Assembly: GCA_028284065.1 (NCBI GenBank)
Contig: JANQSJ010000018.1
Coordinates: 74,367-112,282 of the forward strand
Source of the DNA: Parvularculaceae bacterium
GTDB lineage: Bacteria; Pseudomonadota; Alphaproteobacteria; Caulobacterales; Parvularculaceae
DNA: 37,916 nt
Direction of reading: 5' to 3'
Within the stretch, counting starts at the first letter, position 1, and each line of letters begins with the position of its first letter. The position numbers were made by a program, and so were the translations under genes. The notes under the pieces were generated by a model. The model was given only the letters and a program-made list of their open reading frames with translations. It was not told the DNA's origin and ran no database searches. Shown piece by piece: positions 15,501 to 24,070 of this stretch.

Positions 15501-15577
15501 TGGTCGGAGTGGGGTGATTCGAACACCCGGCCCCTGCCTCCCGAAGACAGTGCTCTACCAGGCTGAGCTACACTCCG
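15501..15577 (-). tRNA. tRNA-Pro (anticodon CGG)
   Basis: The minus strand folds as a full cloverleaf: acceptor CGGAGTG/CACTCCG, D arm GCTC/GAGC, anticodon stem CTGTC/GGCAG with loop TTCGGGA (anticodon CGG, reading CCG proline codons), T arm GGGTG/CACCC with TTCGAAT, discriminator A and an encoded CCA (15501-15503). Its 3' 37 bases are repeated exactly at 2489-2525, so this is the intact gene at the integration site of the island. Confidence 0.97.
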
Positions 15578-15589
15578 ACGTCGGCCGGG

Positions 15590-15618
15590 GCTATAGCCTC
15601 AAGGCGTCCGCATTGCAA
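15590..15618 (-). promoter_or_regulatory. Promoter of tRNA-Pro
   Basis: On the minus strand TTGCAA (15613-15618) and TATAGC (15590-15595) are separated by exactly 17 bases and end 12 bases before the tRNA 5' end, a good housekeeping sigma-factor promoter. The GC-rich bases between -10 and the tRNA (about 15578-15589) fit a stringent discriminator. Confidence 0.75.
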
Positions 15619-15868
15619 TCTGCGTGAGGGTTGAGCGCGGGTCGGCGCCATGGCGAGGGGGCTTGCGATCCATGAGGCGGCGCGGCTTCTCTCCGTGGGG
15701 AAACTAGATCGTCGCGCGGTCGCATCGGCTTTCGCGGCAAGTCTTGCTTGCCAAATGTTGCGTGCGGTCGCGCGCCTGCAAGGCGGGGCCCGTCCAGCCT
15801 GGTTTGCGCGCTCCGCGCGCCTCGAGCGCGAGCCGTGCGCAGTCGCATGCCGGCCTGATGAAGGCCCG

Positions 15869-15897
15869 TTGCGCCGGCGCCTCGAATTCGCTAGACC
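15869..15897 (+). promoter_or_regulatory. Probable promoter of tRNA-Gln
   Basis: TTGCGC (15869-15874) and TAGACC (15892-15897) are 17 bases apart, and the -10 ends 11 bases before the tRNA. The -10 is a weak match but spacing and place are right. The stretch from 15619 to 15868 shows no gene; its open frames are arginine- and alanine-rich translations of GC-rich DNA without ribosome sites. Confidence 0.55.
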
Positions 15898-15908
15898 CCC
15901 GCCCTTCT

Positions 15909-15983
<75 letters not shown>

Positions 15984-16652
15984 ACCCGCTTTCCATCGGG
16001 CTCAGACCGCTGCAACAACAGGGCGTCGCAGCGCTCCGGCGCCCGCTAACTGGCTGCCCCCGCCAACATCTTCAAACGCGCCATAGCGCTCTCCTTGAGG
16101 GCGCCTAGTCTCAGGAGCGCTTACCCGATCATGCCGCGTTTGAGCGCGTGAAGTGGCGCGACGCTGAGCGGCCGGGGCGTTGGACAAAGCCAAATCGTCC
16201 GGATGGCGAACCTTTTTCGCGTTTCGCACCGATCCGCGTGAAGAGAAGCTGTCGTGGAAACGCCAATTTGGTTGAGCGCCGCGTTTTCGCCGAGGCGACG
16301 GCTAAAGCAGGCGTCTTCAAATATTCGCGCCGCAATCAAAGTCGACTACTGAACTCGAGTTGTTTGCAGCGCCCCATGGCCCGAAATCGGCGGTCGACGC
16401 CGGCTCGACGGCAAAAAGTAACATAATGTGGCCTGAATCTCCGATCGGCCCGTTGCAATGGCCGTTCGTTTCATCCAATCATTGGCCAGGGGTTGCATTC
16501 GGGGGTCTTGCGCGTCGCGACGGTGGCCGGCGCTAGCCGTATCCTTGACACTTGCGATTCCGCCTATTGCTCTTGCGTGCGAGGGGTCAAACCCTTGCGC
16601 GTCTAATGCGGCGAAGAGTTGAAGCCGAAGGAAACCGTTAGGTGAGGCAATG
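15984..16652. other. Intergenic region before the Ton-like operon
   Basis: No gene can be supported in these 670 bases. A perfect -35 hexamer TTGACA occurs at 16545-16550 with TATTGC at 16565-16570, but the 14-base spacing is short, so a promoter for the following operon is only possible. Confidence 0.45.
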
Positions 16653-17420
16653 ATGAAAAGTGTGAAGATCATGGCGTCAGCAGCGGCGCTTGGCGTCGCG
16701 TTGGGCGGTATCGCCATGGCGCAATTCAAGCCGGCGTTGAACGAAAGTCGCCAGATCGCGAATTCGGCTAAGGCCTCCCAGCAGCGGATCGACCAGCTTG
16801 ATGACGAGAGAGCGGCTCTGCTCAATGATTACAGGGCGCAGCTCAAGCAGCTTGAGTCGCTTCAGCGTTATAATGCGTCGCTGCAGCGCAACGTCGCCGC
16901 CCAGGAAGCGCAGATCGAGCGGCTTCGCGCGGACATCGACAATGTCGCGGGCCTCCAACGGGCGGTTCAGCCGCTGATGGAGGATATGCTGGCTGGACTA
17001 GGCCGGATCGTCGACGCCGACCTGCCTTTCTTGATTTCAGAGCGCCGCTCGCGCGTGGAGCGCCTCGCTGCGGCGATGGAAAACCCGAGCATCTCCGCCG
17101 CTCAGCGCTATCGCCTGATTGTCGAGGCCTACCAGATCGAGAACGAGTACGGCCGCACCATCGGCGCCTATGACGGCGTGATAGATAACGACGGGGAATC
17201 GCTCTCGGGCGAGTTTCTGCGCATTGGGCGCGTCGCGCTGGTGTTCAAGACCTCCGATGATTCTGTCCTGAAGATTTTTGACAAAGACGCCGGCGGCTGG
17301 GTCGACCTGCCGAAAGGCGCCTATCTCGCCGACGTGAAACTCGGCCTGCGCATGGCTAAGGAGCAGACCGCCCCCAGCCTGTTGCCGATCCCCGTAAAAG
17401 CGCCTGTCGCGACCCAGTAA
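16653..17420 (+). CDS. Exported DUF3450 coiled-coil protein
   Basis: A 255-residue exported protein of the DUF3450 family, usually encoded with ExbB/ExbD/TonB sets such as the Vibrio and Shewanella TonB2-type systems. A signal peptide ends at AMA (about residue 23), followed by a long coiled coil (about 25-95, e.g. QLDDERAALLNDYRAQLKQ) and the family's conserved C-terminal part with PFLISERRSRVERL and RYRLIVEAYQIENEYGR. It should sit in the periplasm and contact the extension of the neighbouring ExbB-like protein. Two ATGs abut; 16653 is preferred because GGTGAGG is 5 bases upstream, while 16650 would leave only 2. First gene of a seven-gene operon. Confidence 0.88.
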   Translation: MKSVKIMASAAALGVALGGIAMAQFKPALNESRQIANSAKASQQRIDQLDDERAALLNDYRAQLKQLESLQRYNASLQRNVAAQEAQIERLRADIDNVAGLQRAVQPLMEDMLAGLGRIVDADLPFLISERRSRVERLAAAMENPSISAAQRYRLIVEAYQIENEYGRTIGAYDGVIDNDGESLSGEFLRIGRVALVFKTSDDSVLKIFDKDAGGWVDLPKGAYLADVKLGLRMAKEQTAPSLLPIPVKAPVATQ

Positions 17421-17459
17421 GCCAACCGGCGACGTCGAATGAATAAGGAACTGAATGCC

Positions 17460-18827
17460 ATGAAGTTCATGAAACTTGTCGGCCTGTCGGTCGCCGCCGG
17501 GATCGCCGCCGTCATCGCGCCCGTTGGCGGCGTCGCGTCCGCCCAGGAACAATTGACGCTTGACCAGGTTTTGCAGGCGATCCGCCGCGAAGGGTCCGAA
17601 GTCAGCGCGGAAAACCGCCAGCGCGAGCAGCGCTTCCTCGCGGACCGCAACAATCAGCGCGCCGAACTGGCGCGGGTGCGCGGCCAGGTCGCCGCGGCCG
17701 AAACGGAGAGCGTTCGGCTTGAGGGTTTGCGCGACACCAACGCCGAAACGATCGCCCAGCTTGACGCCGAACTCGCCGACAAGCAGGGCGAGTTTCAGGA
17801 ACTCTTCGGCGCTGCGCGCTCGGCGGCGGCGGAGCTGACCGCCGAAGTCAGGAATTCTCAGATCAGCGCCCAGTTCCCGGGGCGCGCCTCGGAGCTTCAG
17901 GAGGTTGCGCAAACTGAAACGCTGCCGACTGAAGAACAGTTGCGGTTCCTTTGGACCACCTACGTCCAGCAGATCGCTGAACAGGGCAATGTCTCGAAAT
18001 TCACCGCGCAGGTCGCGCAGGCCGACGGCTCGAGCCAGGCCACCGAGATCACGCGCATCGGGCCGTTCGTGTCGTTCTCAGGCCGCAGGTTCCTGACCTA
18101 TGACGCCGGACAGGGGCAGCTTGAGTTTCTCGCCCGGCAGCCGGCCGGCAACATCACCGCGCTCGCGGGCGCCGTGGAGCGCGCGTCCGGCTCCGGTTTC
18201 ACGCGGGGCGTCATCGACCCGTCGCTCGGCACGCTATTGAGCCTGGTCGTTGAAACCCCGTCGCCGCTTGAGCGTCTCGCCCAGGGCCGCCAGGTCGGCT
18301 ACGCGATCGTCATTATCGCGATCCTGGGGTCGCTTCTCGGCGTTTATAAGTGGATCACGCTGTCGATGACCGCGTCCGCCGTGAAGGGGCAGGTTCGCAA
18401 GCAGCGCGCCTCCAAGGGCAATCCTCTGGGCCGCGTCATGCTCGCCTATGAAGCCGCGCAATCCAAAGACGTGGACACCGTCGCGCTGAAGCTCGACGAC
18501 GCGATCTTGAAGGAAATTCCGCGGCTTGAGGGCGGCCTAAACCTCATCAAGGTCTTTGCCGCGGTCGCCCCCCTTATGGGCCTTCTCGGCACCGTCATCG
18601 GCATGATCAACACCTTCCAGGCGATTACGCTCTTCGGCACCGGCGATCCGCAGATTATGGCGGGCGGCATTTCCGAAGCGCTTGTCACGACGGTCCTCGG
18701 CCTCATCGCCGCGATACCGCTTCTTCTGCTGCACGCGTTCGCGAGCGGCGCCTCGAAGCGGGTCGCGCAGATCCTCGAAGAGCAGGCCGCCGGCATTGTC
18801 GCGGAGCATGCGGAGGGTCGGGCGTAA
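17460..18827 (+). CDS. ExbB/TolQ/MotA-type proton channel protein with periplasmic extension
   Basis: A 455-residue member of the MotA/TolQ/ExbB family with a large N-terminal periplasmic extension, like TtpC of Vibrio TonB2 systems. A signal peptide (MKFMKLVGLSVAAG, cleavage after ASA) precedes a coiled coil and a globular region to about residue 275. Three transmembrane helices follow: VGYAIVIIAILGSLLGVYKW (about 279-298), KVFAAVAPLMGLLGTVIGM (about 364-382) and LVTTVLGLIAAIPLLLLHAF (about 408-427); the last two carry the channel signature. It forms a proton-driven stator with ExbD. The ATG at 17460 is preferred over 17439 because AAGGAA lies 9 bases upstream and the signal peptide then begins properly. 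Confidence 0.9.
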   Translation: MKFMKLVGLSVAAGIAAVIAPVGGVASAQEQLTLDQVLQAIRREGSEVSAENRQREQRFLADRNNQRAELARVRGQVAAAETESVRLEGLRDTNAETIAQLDAELADKQGEFQELFGAARSAAAELTAEVRNSQISAQFPGRASELQEVAQTETLPTEEQLRFLWTTYVQQIAEQGNVSKFTAQVAQADGSSQATEITRIGPFVSFSGRRFLTYDAGQGQLEFLARQPAGNITALAGAVERASGSGFTRGVIDPSLGTLLSLVVETPSPLERLAQGRQVGYAIVIIAILGSLLGVYKWITLSMTASAVKGQVRKQRASKGNPLGRVMLAYEAAQSKDVDTVALKLDDAILKEIPRLEGGLNLIKVFAAVAPLMGLLGTVIGMINTFQAITLFGTGDPQIMAGGISEALVTTVLGLIAAIPLLLLHAFASGASKRVAQILEEQAAGIVAEHAEGRA

Positions 18828-18863
18828 GCGCCTGTCCTCGCCGCTCTTCGGGAGATCGAATAG

Positions 18864-19400
18864 ATGCTCGAATTTCTGAACCCCCAGGTCGCTTATGACG
18901 CCCTACGCGAGTTCATCGCTGCGGGCGGGCCGGTCCTGATGGCGATCGGCGTCGTCACCTTCATCATGTGGGCGATGATCCTCGAACGGCTGATGTACTG
19001 GGGTCTGGCACATGGCGGCGTCGTCGCCCGCGCCAAGCGCGCCTGGGCGGCGCGTTCCGACCACAGCTCCTGGTACGCCGCGGCGGTGCGCGAGCGCATC
19101 CTGTCCGAGGCGAAAGAACAGGCGAGCCAGTTCAATGGGCTTATCCGCGCGCTCGTCGCGGTGACGCCGTTGCTTGGCCTCTTAGGCACGGTGACGGGCA
19201 TGGTCTTCGTCTTTGACGTGATGGCCGTGACGGGCTCATCGAACGCCCGCCTCATGGCGGCCGGCATTACGCGCGCGACGATCCCGACCATGGCGGGCCT
19301 CGTTGCCTCCCTGTCGGGCCTCATCTTCATCAACGGCTTTGAACAGTCGGTGAAAAAGGCGGTCGCGTCGCTTGGCGACGACCTGACCTTCGGCGAGTAA
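18864..19400 (+). CDS. exbB: ExbB/TolQ-type proton channel protein (short)
   Basis: A 178-residue ExbB-type protein with no periplasmic extension. Three membrane helices are visible: GGPVLMAIGVVTFIMWAMIL (about 21-40), LVAVTPLLGLLGTVTGMVFV (about 96-115) and TMAGLVASLSGLIFINGF (about 141-158). The TPLLGLLGTVTGM segment is the family signature. Having a long and a short ExbB-type protein in one operon is the pattern of TonB2-type systems, where the long form is an accessory that couples to the motor through the periplasm. It starts 36 bases after the previous gene. Confidence 0.92.
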   Translation: MLEFLNPQVAYDALREFIAAGGPVLMAIGVVTFIMWAMILERLMYWGLAHGGVVARAKRAWAARSDHSSWYAAAVRERILSEAKEQASQFNGLIRALVAVTPLLGLLGTVTGMVFVFDVMAVTGSSNARLMAAGITRATIPTMAGLVASLSGLIFINGFEQSVKKAVASLGDDLTFGE

Positions 19401-19414
19401 CGGAGGTTACGCCC

Positions 19415-19837
19415 ATGTCGATGCGCCGACGCGGCACGCGCCAGGATGAAGCGGCGGACGTCAATGTGACGCCGCTCCTCGATATCGTCTTCATCATGCT
19501 GATCTTCTTCATCGTGACGGCGACGTTTCTGCGCGAAGAAGGCATAGACGTGCGTACGCCTGAAGACACCCCTGAAGAGCCCGAGACGCAGCCGCCCCCG
19601 GCGCTTCTTCTGTCGGTTCAGGAAGATGGCCTTGTGCGCGTCAATAATGTGAGGGTCATCGATCCCTTGTCAGTGACGCCGGTGGTGGAGGAGTTCATCG
19701 CGCGCGAACCCCAGGGCGTCGTTCTGGTGAATGCGGCGCCGGAGGCGGAAGCAGGCGTTTCCGTGACGGTGATGGACCAGGCCTACGCCGGCAACGCCGC
19801 GGCCGTGTCAATCGCGCTTCAGCAGGGCGCCGAATGA
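19415..19837 (+). CDS. exbD: ExbD/TolR-type protein 1
   Basis: A 140-residue ExbD: a short cytoplasmic N-terminus, one transmembrane helix LLDIVFIMLIFFIVTATFL (about 21-39) with the proton-carrying Asp in NVTPLLDIVF, and a periplasmic domain with a proline/glutamate-rich linker (TPEEPETQPPP). GGAGG precedes the ATG at good spacing. It works in the inner membrane as the rotating or gating partner of ExbB. Confidence 0.95.
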   Translation: MSMRRRGTRQDEAADVNVTPLLDIVFIMLIFFIVTATFLREEGIDVRTPEDTPEEPETQPPPALLLSVQEDGLVRVNNVRVIDPLSVTPVVEEFIAREPQGVVLVNAAPEAEAGVSVTVMDQAYAGNAAAVSIALQQGAE

Positions 19838-19952
19838 TCGCAACGCCGTCCGCGCCACGCGCGTAGGCGGTAGGCGGACAATGCATGCAAGCCGGCGGAC
19901 CGGCGTCTCAGCGGCCTGAGTTTGTGCCGCGACCAAGTAGCGGAGCGACGAC

Positions 19953-20360
19953 ATGCCGAGATCACGGTACGGAAGCGGAGGCGGAGACGAGGAAGACGTC
20001 AATGTGACGCCGCTCCTCGACATCGTCTTCATCATGCTGATCTTCTTTATCGTGACGTCGACATTCGTGAAGGAGCCGGGCGTCGAGATTGAGCGTCCGG
20101 AGGCGCAGACCGCGACCCAGCGAAAGCTAGCCTCCATTCTGGTGGCGATCACCGCCGAAAACGAGATCTGGATCAACAAGGACGAGGTCGAGCTCGATCA
20201 GGTGCGGCTCGCCGTCGAGGCGCTTAAGCGCGAAAACCCGAAGGGCACGGCCGCAATCCAGGTCGATGCCGCCGCGGACACGCGATATCTTGTCGAAGTC
20301 GCCAATCAGATCCGCGCCGCCGGCGTTTCGGAAATCGCCGTTTCGACGGAAGACTCGTAG
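19953..20360 (+). CDS. exbD: ExbD/TolR-type protein 2
   Basis: A second ExbD of 135 residues. The membrane helix is almost identical to the first (DVNVTPLLDIVFIMLIFF), with the same key Asp, but the periplasmic domain differs and looks more standard (ILVAITAENEIWINKDEVEL, VEVANQIRAAGVSEIAVST). The DNA of the two helices is also very similar (19459-19519 and 19998-20056), so they may come from a duplication. The 115-base gap before it holds no gene; CGGAGCG serves as ribosome site. Confidence 0.95.
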   Translation: MPRSRYGSGGGDEEDVNVTPLLDIVFIMLIFFIVTSTFVKEPGVEIERPEAQTATQRKLASILVAITAENEIWINKDEVELDQVRLAVEALKRENPKGTAAIQVDAAADTRYLVEVANQIRAAGVSEIAVSTEDS

Positions 20361-20375
20361 GGTCAGGAGCGTATC

Positions 20376-20975
20376 ATGGGATCGGTTTTTCGACTTCTGA
20401 TCGGGCTGCCCGGCGCCGCCGCGGTGACGATATTCCTTTTTCTGTTCATGAAGTTCGCGATTACCGGTGAAACGCGGATTGAAGATGAAAAAGCCGCGAT
20501 AAACATCGACATCACGGCGCAAATGCAGGACACGGATATAAATAATCTGAACCAGGACATTAAGCGGCCGACGCTTGACACGCCGCCGCCGCCGCCGCCC
20601 GCCGTCACCGACCCGTCCAACCGGCCGGCGCTCGACGGCGTCCAGGCGGCCGTGCCGGAACTGAATGCCAACCTCAATATCGGCACCGGCTTCAACCCGG
20701 ACAGGGACGCCCAGCCGCTGGTCCGCATTCCGCCTCAGTATCCTGAGCGCTGCATGTCGCGGGCAAAGGCGAGGGAGACGGTGTTCGTCGAGTTTGACGT
20801 GACGCCGGATGGCGCGGTGACAAATGTGCGGGTCATCGACTCAACGAATTCCTGTCTCAATCGAGCCGCCGTTCGTTCGGTGGAGCGTTGGAAATATCAG
20901 CCGAAGATCGTCGACAACGCCGCGCAGCCGCGCCGTGGCGTGCAGACGGCCATAACCTTCGAGCTTGCTGAATAG
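20376..20975 (+). CDS. tonB: TonB-family energy transducer
   Basis: A 199-residue TonB-like protein: N-terminal membrane anchor (AAAVTIFLFLFMKFAI, about 14-29), a short proline stretch (TPPPPPPAV), and a TonB C-terminal domain (about 110-199) with LVRIPPQYPERCMSRA, VEFDVTPDGAVTNVRVIDS and RWKYQPKI. The proline-rich arm is much shorter than in the classical E. coli protein, as in TonB2-type transducers. Two cysteines (CMSRA and SCLNRA) may form a disulfide. It carries motor energy to outer-membrane receptors, none of which is in the window. Confidence 0.93.
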   Translation: MGSVFRLLIGLPGAAAVTIFLFLFMKFAITGETRIEDEKAAINIDITAQMQDTDINNLNQDIKRPTLDTPPPPPPAVTDPSNRPALDGVQAAVPELNANLNIGTGFNPDRDAQPLVRIPPQYPERCMSRAKARETVFVEFDVTPDGAVTNVRVIDSTNSCLNRAAVRSVERWKYQPKIVDNAAQPRRGVQTAITFELAE

Positions 20976-21029
20976 GTGTTTGCCGCGCCGACGGCGCCGG
21001 AGACAGAATATAGCGTAGGGCGACGACAG

Positions 21030-22628
21030 ATGTTGAAGAAGCCAATTGCCAGCCTGATGACCGGGTGCGCCATCCTTCTCGGGGCGGGCGTTGCTCTCGT
21101 CGGCGCGTCGGCGCCGGCCGCCGCCCAGGAGGAAGGCGAGGAAAGCCGGTCCAGTCGGCGATCGGAGACGCTTTCACCGGCGACGGGCCGGGTTCTTCAA
21201 TCGGTGTTCGAAAAGATTCAGGCGGAGCAGTTTCGCGAGGCGCTCGCCGAGATCAACGAGTTCATTAATGGCGGCCGCTTCCAGAGCGCCAAGGCCTATG
21301 ACAAGGCGCAAAGCTTGGAGATACGCGGGCAGATTTACATTAATCTGGAGAATTACCGCGCCGCGCTCAATGACTTCCAGGCCGCGGTTCAGAGCGGCGG
21401 TTTTCCGCCGGATCGCAATAACCAGCTGCGCTACAACATCGCCCAGATCCATTTTCAGCTTGAGCAGTACCAACAGGCGATCAACGGGCTTAACGCGTGG
21501 ATTCAATCAAACCAGCAATCGGGCGGGACGGTTGATCCGAACGCATACTACTTGCTGGCGGCCGCTTATACGCAGATTTCGCCGCCGAACTACCGCGCCG
21601 CCGTCGGGCCTGCGGAAAGAGTGATTCAGGCGCGCGGAAGCTCCGATCCAAAAAAATCTGACTACGATCTTTTGAACCTGATTTATTCCGAACTGGGAGA
21701 GAGCGCCAAGCGGGCGTCCCTCCTTGAGCAAATGATCAATTATTTCCCGGATCAGCAGTCGTACTGGGCGCAGCTCTCGGGGCTGTATTCACAGACCGGG
21801 CGCGACCAGGAAGCCTTCGCGGTGCTTGAGGTCGCTTACCGCGCCGGCCTCATCGAGCGGGAAGGCCAGATCGTTACGCTCGTGAATTACTATTCGTTTT
21901 TCGACAATCCCTGGCGCGGCGCTAAGCTCCTCGAACGCGAAATTGAGGCCGGCCGCGTCGAGCGCGACCTTCAAAACCTGATCCTCTTGTCACAGCTCTA
22001 CAGCCAGTCGCGCGAACAGAAGCGGGCGATCCCCGTTCTTCGCGAAGCGTCGCAAATGTCCGACCGCGGAGAGCTTTCTTATCGACTGGGGCAGGTGTTG
22101 CTGGCGGACGAGCAGTATGTGCAGTCCGAGCGGGCCCTTCGTCGGGCGCTGAACAAGGGGGGCATGAACCGCCGCCAAACCGGCGACGCCTGGCTTCTGC
22201 TTGGGACGGCGCAATTCAGCCAGGCGGGACCTGGCGATCGCGCGATACGCGCGCGCGCGCGGCGGTCGTTCGTAAATGCGACGAGGTATGAGGGCTCGCG
22301 TCGTCAGGCGGGCGAGTGGGTCTCGTACATCGACGCTATCACGCAGACCGAAGAGGCGCAGGACGAGCTTGAGCGTCAGCAGCGCATTCAGGCCGTTAGG
22401 GACAATATCGAACGTCTGCGCACGCAGCTTCAGGTGTGCCGGCTGCAGGGCGGTGAGGACTGCGGCGCCTTCGAGCAGCGCATCGAGGAGGCTCGCGCGC
22501 AGCTTGCTGAGCTTGAAAATGCGCCGCGGGACGAGGAAGAGGCGGCGACGTCCGATGATGCGGATGAAGGCGATGCCGCTGCCGCTGAAGCCGATGGTGA
22601 AGACGGCGACGACGACGCCGACGAATAG
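21030..22628 (+). CDS. Exported TPR-repeat protein of the Ton-like operon
   Basis: A 532-residue exported protein made mostly of tetratricopeptide repeats. The ATG at 21030 is followed by a signal peptide (MLKKPIASLMTGCAILLGAG, likely cleavage after AAAQ, about residue 33). Repeats are clear at IRGQIYINLENYRAALNDFQ, LRYNIAQIHFQLEQYQQAI and WAQLSGLYSQTGRDQEAFAV. The C-terminus has a coiled coil with two cysteines (QLQVCRLQGGEDCGAF) and a very acidic tail (DEGDAAAAEADGEDGDDD). TPR partners are common in TonB2-like operons. It may be a periplasmic scaffold. Last gene of the operon, 54 bases after tonB. Confidence 0.85.
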   Translation: MLKKPIASLMTGCAILLGAGVALVGASAPAAAQEEGEESRSSRRSETLSPATGRVLQSVFEKIQAEQFREALAEINEFINGGRFQSAKAYDKAQSLEIRGQIYINLENYRAALNDFQAAVQSGGFPPDRNNQLRYNIAQIHFQLEQYQQAINGLNAWIQSNQQSGGTVDPNAYYLLAAAYTQISPPNYRAAVGPAERVIQARGSSDPKKSDYDLLNLIYSELGESAKRASLLEQMINYFPDQQSYWAQLSGLYSQTGRDQEAFAVLEVAYRAGLIEREGQIVTLVNYYSFFDNPWRGAKLLEREIEAGRVERDLQNLILLSQLYSQSREQKRAIPVLREASQMSDRGELSYRLGQVLLADEQYVQSERALRRALNKGGMNRRQTGDAWLLLGTAQFSQAGPGDRAIRARARRSFVNATRYEGSRRQAGEWVSYIDAITQTEEAQDELERQQRIQAVRDNIERLRTQLQVCRLQGGEDCGAFEQRIEEARAQLAELENAPRDEEEAATSDDADEGDAAAAEADGEDGDDDADE

Positions 22629-22812
22629 CCATACGGACGCCGGCGCGAAGACCGGACGCCCGCGCGCTTGTAAACCGGCCGCGCGGCTCAAGGAAAACGC
22701 TTGCATCGCGTCGCCGGCGCTATGCCGTTACTTCCCTCACGCGCTCGTTCTGAAGCCTATTGCCTGAATAGCGGTCAGCCGAAATGACGCTCTCCGGACG
22801 TCGGAGCCTTGC

Positions 22813-22841
22813 TTGACCCGCGCCCCCGCGGCGCCCAAATT
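22813..22841 (+). promoter_or_regulatory. Promoter of rnpB
   Basis: TTGACC (22813-22818) and CAAATT (22836-22841) are 17 bases apart; the latter ends 5 bases before the base-paired 5' end of the RNase P RNA. Confidence 0.55.
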
Positions 22842-22846
22842 CCACC

Positions 22847-23309
22847 CGCGTCGGATGGCCGGACGGCCGCGGGGGGCGCTTCTCGCGCCCCTTGAGGAAA
22901 GTCCGGGCTCCACGGAGACGAGGCGCCGGGTAACGCCCGGCCGGCGGCGGGGTCGCAAGAACCCGTTAGTCGAGGGAAAGCGCCGCAGAAAACAGACCGC
23001 CTTCGGTTCGGCGACGGATTGAGGGTAAGGGTGAAAAGGTGCGGTAAGAGCGCACCGCCGGACCAGCGATGGGACGGGCATGGCAAGCCCCGCCTGGAGC
23101 AAGACCGAATAGGGACGGCGCGGGGAGGCCTTTCGGGGCCGATCCGGGGGCGTCTTCGACCCCAGTCGTCCGGGTAGGTTGCTAGAGGCCGCCCGTAAGG
23201 GCGGTCCCAGATGGATGGCCGTCCTCTCCTCCTCTCATAAGGAGGGCGTATGTCCTTCGGGGCTGCGCTGGAGAGACAGAACCCGGCTTACATGGCCGTC
23301 CGACGCGCT
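22847..23309 (+). ncRNA. rnpB: RNase P RNA, class A
   Basis: The catalytic RNA of RNase P, which cuts the 5' leader from tRNA precursors. Seen directly: the conserved GAGGAAAGTCCGGGCTC block (about 22894-22910), GCAAGACCGAATAGGGA, and ACAGAACCCGGCTTACA near the 3' end. The ends pair as P1: CGCGTCGGA at 22847 with TCCGACGCG ending at 23307. A run of seven T at 23313-23319 after the 3' end serves as terminator. At about 460 nt it is long for the type; the extra length seems to lie in the GC-rich hairpins between about 23110 and 23260. Confidence 0.95.
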
Positions 23310-23329
23310 CGGTTTTTTTGCGGGGAAAG

Positions 23330-24070
23330 TCAATCCGTCAGGGTCATGACGACGTCGGCGTACCACACCGTGTTGAGCCCGAGCGCTTCGTCCTGGGCGG
23401 GATCGCGCGTGGGCGAATCGAGCCGCGCCGAATGGACGCCGAGCAGGCGCCAGCTTCGCACGGCGTTTGGCTCTTGCGGAGCGAAACCCTCCCCTGCGCT
23501 TATCGCCACCGGCGCGCCGCTGACGCCGCGGTGGGTTCGCGAATCGACGAGGAAATATCCCTGGCCGCCGAAGCGCAGGCCAAATGACGAAGCAAGGCTT
23601 CCCTGCCGGGCGACAGGCAGTTTGTGAAGCGCGTCTTCGAACGCCATCGGGTAGCCGACGGTGAGCAAACTTGTTCCGATCGCCACTATTTCTCCCGGCG
23701 CAACAAGATGCGCAGGCGTGAACGTCGCGTATCGCGCCGTTTCCGGTAGCAAGGCCGCATCGATCTCAATGGCGGCGACGTCAACGCCCCCGGCGTCGTC
23801 CACCGCCCCGCGCCACAGCGCGGCGCCGCCGTCGGCCAACAGCGGCACGAATACCAATGCGGTCTCGGCGACGTTGGTTTCGGAGGTATGGATGGCGAGG
23901 CCGATCCGGTCGGGTTCATGGCCGTTCTGCGGGTCGGATACGACATGTCGGGCCGTGATCAGAAAGAGCTGTCCGGCGCGTTCGAACAGAAAACCGCTTG
24001 CGGTCGTCAACGCCCTGTCGCCAGCATAGGTGTAGACCCTTGGGCAGGTGAGCAGTAATGGGTCGATCAT
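23330..24070 (-). CDS. Trypsin-like serine protease without signal peptide
   Basis: A 246-residue S1-fold protease. The triad is visible in the order His (FLITARHVV), Asp (GGVDVAAIEI) and Ser (HRGVSGAPVAI). No hydrophobic leader is seen, so it appears cytoplasmic or is exported by an unrecognised route; such proteins are often annotated as peptidase S1/trypsin-like. The ATG at 24070 is chosen because GAGGAG lies upstream (spacing somewhat long) and the body starts IDPLLLTCPRVYTY; a longer frame to 24124 lacks a better signal. It is not related in sequence to the island protease and has normal GC-rich codons. It stands alone, convergent with rnpB. Confidence 0.8.
   Translation of the reverse strand: MIDPLLLTCPRVYTYAGDRALTTASGFLFERAGQLFLITARHVVSDPQNGHEPDRIGLAIHTSETNVAETALVFVPLLADGGAALWRGAVDDAGGVDVAAIEIDAALLPETARYATFTPAHLVAPGEIVAIGTSLLTVGYPMAFEDALHKLPVARQGSLASSFGLRFGGQGYFLVDSRTHRGVSGAPVAISAGEGFAPQEPNAVRSWRLLGVHSARLDSPTRDPAQDEALGLNTVWYADVVMTLTD

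Noticed and set aside
16148-16426. 92-codon open frame before the Ton-like operon
   Set aside because: Very basic composition, no ribosome site and no family resemblance.
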